A DNA stretch of 64,000 nt from an uncultured Paracoccaceae bacterium (GTDB lineage: Bacteria; Pseudomonadota; Alphaproteobacteria; Rhodobacterales; Rhodobacteraceae), in assembly GCA_951812615.1 (NCBI GenBank), contig CATOSU010000005.1, positions 124,001 through 188,000 on the forward strand. The letters are read 5' to 3'. Shown here piece after piece: positions 56,516 to 64,000 of the stretch. Every line of letters starts with the position of its first letter. Positions within the stretch are counted from its first letter, which is position 1. A program made the position numbers and the translations under genes. The notes beneath the pieces are model-generated. The model searched no databases. It saw nothing but the letters and a program-made list of their open reading frames with translations, and was not told the origin of the DNA.

Positions 56516-58612
56516 ATGCAGATGGCAACCGGAAACAGCATTGTCGCAGGACGGCATTTTCCGCTTGGTGCGGTGTCTGACGGTCACGGCGTCAATTTCG
56601 CCGTGTTCTCTGAAAACGCGTCCCGGATCGAACTGTGCCTGTTCAGCCGCGACGGCAGCCGCGAGATCCGGCGCCTGACCCTGCCCGAACGCACCGGCGC
56701 GATCTGGCACGGCTATGTGCCGGGTCTCAAACCCGGGGATCTTTACGGGTTCCGTGCCCATGGCGCGTATGAGCCCGAACGCGGACACCGGTTCAACCCG
56801 GCCAAACTGTTGGTGGATCCTTATACGCGGGCTGTCCACGGCGCATGGGCAAACGGCCCCGAAACCCTGGGCTACGCAAGCGACAATATCGGTGGGCGTG
56901 ACCGGCCCTGCCCAATCGACAGTGCGCCGTTCGTCCCGAAATCCGTTGTTCCCGACCAGGAAACCGGCTGGGACGGCGCGCCTTGGCCACGCAGACCATG
57001 GTCCGAAACGGTCATCTACGAGGCGCATGTCAAGGGGCTGACAAAGCGCATGCCGGGTGTGCCGGCGGACCTACGCGGTACATATGAAGCTCTGGGTTCG
57101 GATGCGGTCATCGAACATCTGAAAACGCTCGGGGTCACGGCTCTGGAACTTCTGCCGGTGCACGGGTTTCTGGATGACGGGTTCCTGACTGACCGCGGCC
57201 TGACGAACTACTGGGGTTACAACAGCCTGACTTTTTTCGCGCTGGAACCGCGCTATTTCGGACCCAATGGTACGGAAGGCTTCCAAAAAGCTGTGGACCG
57301 GCTGCACCGTGCCGGGATCGAGGTGATCCTGGACGTGGTGTTCAACCACACCGCCGAAGGAGATCAGCGCGGTCCGACATTGTCCTTCAGGGGGTTGGAC
57401 AACGCTTCGTACTATCATCTTCAGGCCGGAAATCCGCAGTACTACGTCAACGACACCGGCTGCGGGAACACGATGAATATCAGTCACCCTTTCACGTTGA
57501 GAATGGTGCTGGACGCTTTGCGTTACTGGGTGTCGGTCATGGGGGTGGACGGGTTCCGGTTTGATCTGGCGACGACCTTGGGGCGCGAAGCGCACGGTTT
57601 CGACCAATGGGGCGGTTTTTTCGACGCAATCCGTCAGGATCCGGTGTTGTGCCAGTGCAAGTTGATTGCCGAACCATGGGACATCGGGCCAGGGGGATAC
57701 CAACTGGGGGCCTTCCCCGCCGATTGGGGAGAGTGGAACGACAAGTTTCGCGATGCCGCCCGCCGCTTCTGGCGTGGCGATGCTCACTCGGCACAAGAAC
57801 TTGCCGGTGTTTTTCTGGGATCGGCCGCGGTTTTTGACCATCCCGGGCGCAGGACGTTCAGTTCGGTCAATTTCGTTGCGGCGCATGACGGCTTCACGCT
57901 GGCCGACGTGACGCGCTACAACGGGAAGCACAACGAAGCCAACGGCGAAAACGGTGCTGATGGCCATGGGCACAACTACTCTGACAATTGTGGGGTCGAG
58001 GGGGACACGATCGATCCGACAATTCTAAACCGTCGGGCATTGCGGGCCCGCAATCTGTTGGCGACACTCCTGTTGTCGCAGGGCACACCGATGGTATTGG
58101 CCGGCGACGAGATCGGCCAGACCCAGCACGGCAACAACAATACCTATTGCCAGGACAACGAGACCAGCTGGATCGACTGGCCCAATGCTGATCCGGATTT
58201 GCTGGCCTTTGCCCGCAAGCTGATTGCTTTGCGGCGGGACAATCCCGTTCTCAGGCAGGGCAATTTTCTGCATGGCCATTTGCGCGACGACGGGTTTCCG
58301 GATGTGGCATGGTCGAGCTTTGACGGTGGCGCAATGAACTGGCGGGACCCGATGCTGGATGGGTTCTGCCTGCAATTGCGCGGTTGTGCCGAAGGCGCGG
58401 CATCGGTGCCGGGTTCGGCTCTGATCGTTGTGAACGGAGGCGATGCGACAAGACAGCTTGTCCTGCCCGACGCCGGAGCCGGCATGATCTGGGAGCGTGC
58501 GCTCGATACTGCCAAACCAAACGCGGACATTGAACGCATGACCAGGCGCGTACGCATGCCGGTTTCGGCCCATTCCGTCGTTCTGTTTGTCGGCAGAAAG
58601 GTCGCGGAATGA
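56516..58612 (+). CDS. glgX: glycogen debranching enzyme GlgX
   Basis: 698 residues of the GH13 isoamylase-type family. It removes alpha-1,6 branches from limit dextrins. An N-terminal CBM48-like domain (GVNFAVFSENASRIELCLF) precedes the catalytic barrel with DVVFNHTAEG, FRFDLATTLG (nucleophile Asp), IAEPWD (acid Glu) and NFVAAHDGFTLAD (third Asp). The start may be at 56516 or the ATG at 56522. It overlaps malQ by four bases. Confidence 0.93.
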   Translation: MQMATGNSIVAGRHFPLGAVSDGHGVNFAVFSENASRIELCLFSRDGSREIRRLTLPERTGAIWHGYVPGLKPGDLYGFRAHGAYEPERGHRFNPAKLLVDPYTRAVHGAWANGPETLGYASDNIGGRDRPCPIDSAPFVPKSVVPDQETGWDGAPWPRRPWSETVIYEAHVKGLTKRMPGVPADLRGTYEALGSDAVIEHLKTLGVTALELLPVHGFLDDGFLTDRGLTNYWGYNSLTFFALEPRYFGPNGTEGFQKAVDRLHRAGIEVILDVVFNHTAEGDQRGPTLSFRGLDNASYYHLQAGNPQYYVNDTGCGNTMNISHPFTLRMVLDALRYWVSVMGVDGFRFDLATTLGREAHGFDQWGGFFDAIRQDPVLCQCKLIAEPWDIGPGGYQLGAFPADWGEWNDKFRDAARRFWRGDAHSAQELAGVFLGSAAVFDHPGRRTFSSVNFVAAHDGFTLADVTRYNGKHNEANGENGADGHGHNYSDNCGVEGDTIDPTILNRRALRARNLLATLLLSQGTPMVLAGDEIGQTQHGNNNTYCQDNETSWIDWPNADPDLLAFARKLIALRRDNPVLRQGNFLHGHLRDDGFPDVAWSSFDGGAMNWRDPMLDGFCLQLRGCAEGAASVPGSALIVVNGGDATRQLVLPDAGAGMIWERALDTAKPNADIERMTRRVRMPVSAHSVVLFVGRKVAE

Positions 58613-60612
58613 CCGATTGGATTGCCGAGCTTTGCCGTCACGTCGGTATCATCGCCGAGTACCGCGGGTTTCACGGCCAGCACATATCCGTGTCGCCCGA
58701 GACCCGGAACGCCGTGTTGGCGGCCATGGGATACGGTGTGGAAAGTGAGGGTGAGGCACGCGCGCTTTTGGACCACCTACAAGAGGCCGATGTCGAGCAT
58801 CCTGCCTGCCCCGAAGTTGTCTTGGAAGCAGGGCGCGCAGCATCGGTTGAGCTGTCGCGGACAATGAGCTGGGCTGTCGAAGCCGAGGGCAGTGCCGAAG
58901 TTCTGGCCAGCGGGCAAGCTTCGCAACGGATCGATCTGCCGCCTTTGCCGATGGGTATTCACCGGTTGGTTCTGACGCAAAACACCAGCGATTGGGTGAC
59001 GTGGATACTGGCCCGTCCGGAACACGCTGTTTCACTGGCAGACCGCACAGGCGAAAGGCTGGTATGGGGTGTGACGACTGCTCTTTATGGTTTGACGGAT
59101 GGTGGCAGGGTGCCGATCGGCAACTACGACCTTCTTGGCGATTACGGTGCGGCGATGGCGGCGCACGGGGCCGACTTTATCGGGATCAACCCTGTTCACG
59201 CCATGGGACGCTGCCGGCCTGATGGTGTGGTCAGTCCCTATTCGCCCAGCCATCGGGAGTTCCTGAATACGTGGCATGTGCGCGGCGTGGCGCGCCAGGG
59301 TATCCGCCAAGGAGCACAGATTGACTATCCCGCGGCCCTGACCGCAAACGAACGGGACTTGCGAGCCGGTTTTGATCGTTTTCAGAATTTACCGGGCGGC
59401 ACGCCCGAGCGGCGCTCATACGAGACTTTCAGACAGGCCCGGGGCAGCGCATTGCAGGATTATGCGTTGTTCGAGGTTCTTGCCGCACGATATGGCCCGG
59501 ATTGGCGCGACTGGCCTGTTGTGTACCGTGATCACAAGTCTGAAGCAATTGAGATGTTTCGCAAGAACCATCTGGAATCACTGGACTTTGTGAAGTGGGC
59601 GCAATGGCAGGCGGATTGCCAGATCGGCTATGCCCAAGAACGTATACTGCGTGCCGGAATGCGCATCGGGCTGTATCTTGATCTTGCCGTCGGTCCGCGG
59701 CTGGGCGGGGCAGAGACATGGGCCGAAGCGTCAGACCTTGTCACTGGCGCCACATTGGGCGCGCCGCCTGATCCTCTGTCGCCTGTCGGTCAAAGCTGGG
59801 GATTGGCGCCGTTGTCCCCAGTGGCCTGCCGGGAGCGTGGCTATGCCGGTTTCGCGCGGCTTCTTGGAGCGGTGATGCGCCATGCAGGCATGATCCGGAT
59901 CGATCACGTGCTTGGTCTGATGCGCAGCTTCTGGATTCCCGAAGGCGGCAAAGAAGGCGCCTATGTGAGTTATCCGATTGATGCGCTGCTCGCCGTGGTT
60001 GCGATCGAAAGCGCGCGCAACGGGGCGATCGTGATTGGCGAGGATCTGGGTCTCGTGCCCGAAGGACTGCGAGAGAAGCTGGCCGCATCGGGGATCTACG
60101 GAATGGAAATCCTGCAATTCCTGCGTAATGACGCCGGCGGCTTTGAAGACACAGCGCATATCCGGCAAAAGGCGATATGTGCTTTTGCGACCCATGACAC
60201 GCCAACGATCAATGGCTTTTTCGCGGCAGAGGACGCACGTCTTCACGCCGGGATGGGGGCACTCGACGAGGTGACCCATGAACAAATTCGGACAGACAGG
60301 AAGAAGGCGCGGGAAACGCTAGGGAACGGGGCAGCGGTCGATGTAATTCACCGAAGGCTGGCCAAGGCCGGATCCGAAATGGTGGCGGTTCAGCTTGACG
60401 ATATGGCCGGGCTGCTGAGCCAGCAGAACCTGCCGGGCACCATCGATGAACACCCCAACTGGCGCCAGGTCGCGCCTTTTGCGGTCAAGGATATTGAGAA
60501 TTCAACAGGTTTAGTCCGGCTTGCCGCTGATATGGCGCGCGCGGGCCGTGCAAACCCAGCCAAAACGGAGGAGGACCATGACCTTCCTGACTGTACAAAC
60601 CTCACCCATTGA
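58609..60612 (+). CDS. malQ: 4-alpha-glucanotransferase
   Basis: 667 residues of the GH77 amylomaltase family, which shuffles alpha-1,4-glucan chains. Visible are IGINPVHAMG and SPYSPSHREFLNT, RIDHVLGLMRSFWIPEGG with the nucleophile Asp, IGEDLGLVPEG with the acid Glu, and FATHDTPTINGFF. It begins at ATGA overlapping glgX and overlaps pgm at its end, so it is tightly coupled to the glycogen operon. Confidence 0.92.
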   Translation: MTDWIAELCRHVGIIAEYRGFHGQHISVSPETRNAVLAAMGYGVESEGEARALLDHLQEADVEHPACPEVVLEAGRAASVELSRTMSWAVEAEGSAEVLASGQASQRIDLPPLPMGIHRLVLTQNTSDWVTWILARPEHAVSLADRTGERLVWGVTTALYGLTDGGRVPIGNYDLLGDYGAAMAAHGADFIGINPVHAMGRCRPDGVVSPYSPSHREFLNTWHVRGVARQGIRQGAQIDYPAALTANERDLRAGFDRFQNLPGGTPERRSYETFRQARGSALQDYALFEVLAARYGPDWRDWPVVYRDHKSEAIEMFRKNHLESLDFVKWAQWQADCQIGYAQERILRAGMRIGLYLDLAVGPRLGGAETWAEASDLVTGATLGAPPDPLSPVGQSWGLAPLSPVACRERGYAGFARLLGAVMRHAGMIRIDHVLGLMRSFWIPEGGKEGAYVSYPIDALLAVVAIESARNGAIVIGEDLGLVPEGLREKLAASGIYGMEILQFLRNDAGGFEDTAHIRQKAICAFATHDTPTINGFFAAEDARLHAGMGALDEVTHEQIRTDRKKARETLGNGAAVDVIHRRLAKAGSEMVAVQLDDMAGLLSQQNLPGTIDEHPNWRQVAPFAVKDIENSTGLVRLAADMARAGRANPAKTEEDHDLPDCTNLTH

Positions 60613-62209
60613 AGGACAAAAACCCGGAACTTCGGGGCTGCGCAAGAAAACGGCGGTTTTTCGCGAACCCGGTTATCTCGAGAATTTCGTGCAATGCGTA
60701 TTCGACGGGACAGGCGGCGCGGCTGGCAAAACCTATGTGGTCGGCGGTGACGGGCGATTTTTCAATACAGAGGCGATCGGCACAATCATACGAATGGCGG
60801 CCGCAAACGGCGCAAAACGGCTGATCGTCGGTCAAAACGGCATCCTTTCGACACCGGCCGTGTCCAATCTCATTCGTAAGAACGGGACCGATGGCGGGAT
60901 CATCCTGTCGGCCAGTCACAATCCCGGTGGCGAAAACGGCGATTTCGGTGTCAAATTCAACGCCGCCAATGGTGGCCCTGCGCCGGAGAAAATCACAGAC
61001 GCGATTTTTGCCCGGACGCAAGGGATCAGCGAATACCGGATTGCCCCTGATGACGCCGGAGATGTTTCGACCATCGGCAACTACAGGCTCGGCGACTTGC
61101 AGGTCGATGTGATCGACCCGGTGGCCGACTACGAAGAGCTGATGCGTGCCCTGTTTGATTTCGACGCAATTCGCGAGATGTTCGAAGGGGGATTCCGTAT
61201 CTGTTTCGACGCGATGCATGCGGTAACTGGCCCTTATGCAAAACAGATCCTCGAAGGCACGCTCGCCGCCGCACCGGGATCAGTGATCAACGCCGTGCCC
61301 AGCCCTGATTTCGGTGGTGGCCACCCCGATCCAAATCCGGTCTGGGCCAGCGAACTTGTCGCGATCATGAGCGGTGAAAGAGCGCCCGATTTCGGTGCGG
61401 CTTCGGATGGGGATGGCGACCGCAACATGATCATGGGAAAGGATGCTTTCGTATCGCCTTCGGACAGCCTGGCGTTGTTGACGGCCTATGCCCATCATGC
61501 TCCGGCCTATTCCGGTGGTCTTTCCGGTGTGGCCCGTTCGATGCCTACAAGTCAAGCCGTCGATATCGTGGCCGAACGTCTGGGCATCCCCTGCTACGAA
61601 ACACCGACCGGGTGGAAGTTCTTCGGCAATCTGCTCGATGCCGGAAAGGTCACAGTCTGCGGTGAAGAAAGCGCTGGCACGGGTTCGGATCACGTCCGAG
61701 AAAAAGATGGGCTGTGGGCAGTGCTGCTGTGGTTGAATATTCTGGCCCGGGATGGTCGTGATATTGTCCAATTGCGCCGCGACCACTGGCGTAGCTTTGG
61801 GCGCAACTACTATTCGCGCCACGACTTTGAAGAGATCCCGACCGAAGCGGCCAATGCCTTGATGAATGCCCTGCGGAGACGGTTGGGAACGCTTGCCGGA
61901 GCCCGGGTGGCAGGGCTGACCGTCAATGAGGCAGACGATTTTGCCTATGCCGATCCGGTGGATAACAGCCTGACCGAACACCAGGGCGTGCGGATCCTTT
62001 TCCAAGGCGGCGCGCGCGTGGTGCTGCGCCTTTCCGGGACAGGCACGCAAGGCGCAACGCTGCGGGTCTACCTGGGACGCTATGAAGGACCCGGCGGCGA
62101 TCACGGGCAGGAGGTGCAAGCGGCATTGTCTCCGGTGATCGAGGCCGTGGAACGCATTGCCGACATCACCAAACACACTGGCCGGAACAAGGCCGATATC
62201 ATCACCTGA
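60578..62209 (+). CDS. pgm: alpha-D-glucose phosphomutase
   Basis: 543 residues. It interconverts glucose-1-phosphate and glucose-6-phosphate. The phosphoserine loop ILSASHNPGGENGDFG, the metal site DGDGDRNMIMG, the sugar-binding CGEESAGTGSDHVREKDG and the phosphate-binding LSGTGTQGATLR are all intact. The ATG at 60578 has GGAGGA upstream and overlaps the malQ end by 35 bases. Confidence 0.94.
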   Translation: MTFLTVQTSPIEGQKPGTSGLRKKTAVFREPGYLENFVQCVFDGTGGAAGKTYVVGGDGRFFNTEAIGTIIRMAAANGAKRLIVGQNGILSTPAVSNLIRKNGTDGGIILSASHNPGGENGDFGVKFNAANGGPAPEKITDAIFARTQGISEYRIAPDDAGDVSTIGNYRLGDLQVDVIDPVADYEELMRALFDFDAIREMFEGGFRICFDAMHAVTGPYAKQILEGTLAAAPGSVINAVPSPDFGGGHPDPNPVWASELVAIMSGERAPDFGAASDGDGDRNMIMGKDAFVSPSDSLALLTAYAHHAPAYSGGLSGVARSMPTSQAVDIVAERLGIPCYETPTGWKFFGNLLDAGKVTVCGEESAGTGSDHVREKDGLWAVLLWLNILARDGRDIVQLRRDHWRSFGRNYYSRHDFEEIPTEAANALMNALRRRLGTLAGARVAGLTVNEADDFAYADPVDNSLTEHQGVRILFQGGARVVLRLSGTGTQGATLRVYLGRYEGPGGDHGQEVQAALSPVIEAVERIADITKHTGRNKADIIT

Positions 62210-62254
62210 CCCCGGCGTCAGCAGAAGCGAACAGAAAACGTGACGGATAAGACC

Positions 62255-64000
62255 ATGAAAGATTTCAAGGATTCAGGCACACTTGCCGGGGCGATAAACT
62301 ATCACCTCGCGCACACGGTGGGCAAGACGCCTGATGCAGCGTCGATCACCGACTGGCGTCTGGCCCTGTCGCGCGCCGTGCGCGACAAGCTGATCGCCCC
62401 CTGGTTCGAGGCAACGCGTCGAACTTATGCCAAGGACAACAAACGGGTTTATTACCTGTCGATGGAGTTCCTTCTGGGCCGCATTCTGGAAGATGCGGTC
62501 AACAACCTTGGTCTCGAGGACGAGGCGCGCAGGGCTCTGGCCGGGTATGGCATCGATTTCGCGGACGTGGTCAGCGACGAGCCCGACGCGGCCTTGGGCA
62601 ATGGCGGATTGGGGCGTCTTGCGGCCTGTTTCCTTGATAGCCTGTCCTGCCTGGGCATCCCGGCCTATGGCTATGGCATCCGCTACGCACACGGGTTGTT
62701 CCAGCAATCCTTTGACGATGGTCAGCAGATCGAAATGGCCGAGGACTGGCTGCGCCATCAGCACAATTGGGAATTCGAGCGCGCCGAATGCCTCTATGAT
62801 ATCGGTTTTGGCGGCGAGGTTGCGGAGACCGGCGGTAAGGCGGTCTGGAATCCAACGGATCTCGTGAGTGCGCAGGCCTATGACACACCGGTGCCGGGAT
62901 GGCGCGCGGAATGGACAAACACCCTGCGTCTGTGGGCGGCAAAACCCAAGAAGATCTTCGATCTGGAGCCGTTCAACCGGGGAGAATACATGGAGGCAGC
63001 TGCCCCCGAGGTGCTGGCCGAAACGATCAGCCGGGTGCTTTACCCTGATGACAGCACCGAGATCGGCAAGTCGCTGCGACTGAAACAGGAATATTTCTTT
63101 ACCGCGGCCTCGCTTCAGGACCTCCTGCGCCGATTCCTGACCCACAATGGCGATCTGCGGGCTTTGCCGAGCAAGGTGGCGATCCAGATGAACGACACCC
63201 ATCCCGCAATCGCCGGGCCGGAGTTGGTCCGGCTTCTGGTCGACGGGCACGGGATCGGCTTCGACGAGGCGTTCGACATTGCCCGCGGCACACTGAATTA
63301 CACCAATCACACGCTTTTGCCCGAAGCGCTCGAGGCGTGGGACACGCGGCTGATGGCCGAAACCCTGCCGCGCCACATGCAGCTGATCGAGCGGATCGAT
63401 GAGCGGTTGCGCAAGGATGCAAAGGGCAAAGCCTCGGTTGGCATAGTTGAGAGCGGCAAGGTCAACATGGGCACGCTGGCATTTGCTTGCGCCAACCGTG
63501 TGAACGGGGTGTCGGCTTTGCACACTGATCTGATGAAACAGACAGTGTTCAGCGATCTGCATCATGTGTTTCCCGACCGTATCCTGAACCAGACCAACGG
63601 CGTGACACCGCGCCGTTGGCTGCACGGCTGTAACCCGGGGCTGCGGGGCCTGCTGAACAAAACCATTGGCAACGACTGGGTCTGTGACCTCGAACAGCTC
63701 GCCAAGATCGCGCCGCTGGCCGATGACGAGGCTTTCCGGGCGCGTTTCATGCAGGTGAAACAGGACAACAAGCTGAAGCTGACCGAATGGGTCAGCGATC
63801 GGATGGGCATCCGGATTTCTCCCGACGCCATGTTCGACGTACAGATCAAACGCATCCACGAATATAAGCGCCAGCTTATGAATGCGCTTGAAACCGCGGC
63901 CCTGGCCAATGCCATTCGCCGTGACCCGGATGCCGGCTGGGTCCCACGGGTGAAGTTTTTCGGCGGAAAGGCGGCCCCGGCCTATCTCGATGCCAAGAAC
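62255..64000 (+). CDS. glgP: glycogen phosphorylase (partial, runs off right edge)
   Basis: The frame is open to the window end (about 582 residues seen). Marks: NKRVYYLSMEFLLGRILEDAVNNLGL, DAALGNGGLGRLAACFLDSL, YGYGIRYAHGLFQQ, MNDTHPAIAGPELVRLL, YTNHTLLPEALE, LNQTNGVTPRRWL and IKRIHEYKRQLMN. It releases glucose-1-phosphate from glycogen with PLP. The PLP lysine lies beyond the edge. I took ATG 62255; an in-frame GTG at 62240 is possible. No glgB branching-enzyme gene is in the window. Confidence 0.93.
   Translation, partial: MKDFKDSGTLAGAINYHLAHTVGKTPDAASITDWRLALSRAVRDKLIAPWFEATRRTYAKDNKRVYYLSMEFLLGRILEDAVNNLGLEDEARRALAGYGIDFADVVSDEPDAALGNGGLGRLAACFLDSLSCLGIPAYGYGIRYAHGLFQQSFDDGQQIEMAEDWLRHQHNWEFERAECLYDIGFGGEVAETGGKAVWNPTDLVSAQAYDTPVPGWRAEWTNTLRLWAAKPKKIFDLEPFNRGEYMEAAAPEVLAETISRVLYPDDSTEIGKSLRLKQEYFFTAASLQDLLRRFLTHNGDLRALPSKVAIQMNDTHPAIAGPELVRLLVDGHGIGFDEAFDIARGTLNYTNHTLLPEALEAWDTRLMAETLPRHMQLIERIDERLRKDAKGKASVGIVESGKVNMGTLAFACANRVNGVSALHTDLMKQTVFSDLHHVFPDRILNQTNGVTPRRWLHGCNPGLRGLLNKTIGNDWVCDLEQLAKIAPLADDEAFRARFMQVKQDNKLKLTEWVSDRMGIRISPDAMFDVQIKRIHEYKRQLMNALETAALANAIRRDPDAGWVPRVKFFGGKAAPAYLDAKN

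Noticed and set aside
62273-63859. 528-residue open frame on the minus strand
   Set aside because: It lies fully antisense to glgP, whose plus-strand frame has unmistakable glycogen phosphorylase motifs. The minus frame has no recognisable domain; long shadow frames are common in GC-rich DNA.

Overview
The window reads as a contiguous chromosomal segment of a marine alphaproteobacterium of the Rhodobacterales (Roseobacter-type). The basis is the gene set rather than any marker gene: a taurine:pyruvate aminotransferase with a TauABC transporter, an L-malyl-CoA/beta-methylmalyl-CoA lyase, a sorbitol/mannitol (smo/mtl) operon very like that of Rhodobacter sphaeroides, two TRAP/GntR-type catabolic modules and a FYDLN-acid protein. 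Coding density is high, GC is high, and there is no phage, insertion sequence, CRISPR array or plasmid function.

Layout. 0-6.1 kb: a small membrane protein, a GNAT acetyltransferase, tpa, and divergent tauABC (taurine import and first deamination step). 6.2-11.4 kb: an acyl-CoA synthetase, a beta-lactamase-fold hydrolase, then a lipoprotein lytic transglycosylase and a YdcF-like gene, both of which are disrupted. 11.4-17.2 kb: a GntR-controlled divergent unit with two SDR dehydrogenases, a KdgF-like cupin and a DctPQM TRAP transporter, most simply explained as uptake and processing of (unsaturated) uronates. 17.3-24.5 kb: tRNA-Ala(GGC), FYDLN protein, YgjP-like metallopeptidase, GntR regulator, accA, two GyrI-like proteins, a LysE exporter with its divergent Lrp regulator, a membrane HTH protein and mcl1. 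24.8-27.7 kb: a DgcN-DgcA-D-amino-acid transaminase operon for D-glutamate/D-amino acid use. 27.7-35.5 kb: ring-opening dioxygenase-like protein, exported protein, Zn alcohol dehydrogenase, a cyclase-TolB-like-TPR protein, small conserved proteins, N-formylglutamate amidohydrolase and pyruvate kinase. 35.6-39.1 kb: smc. 39.5-43.1 kb: a lipoprotein esterase and a 722-residue acidic protein of unknown family with two tandem beta-rich repeats. 43.3-53.5 kb: mtlK-smoS-smoK-smoG-smoF-smoE, a LacI regulator, a PfkB sugar kinase and a ROK regulator (polyol catabolism). 53.8-64 kb: glgC-glgA-glgX-malQ-pgm-glgP (glycogen synthesis and breakdown), with glgP running off the right edge.

How it fits together: the segment is dominated by scavenging of small marine organics (taurine, D-amino acids, polyols, probably uronates) feeding pyruvate and acetyl-CoA metabolism (pyk, accA, mcl1), plus glycogen storage. 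The least explained objects are the 722-residue repeat protein, a concentric 40-bp inverted repeat in the uronate-type regulatory region, a perfect 28-bp palindrome between the 722-residue gene and mtlK, a 125-130-residue extracytoplasmic insert in TauC, and an SDR that has lost its catalytic Tyr and Lys. All product names come from reading protein sequence and context by eye; no database search was run.
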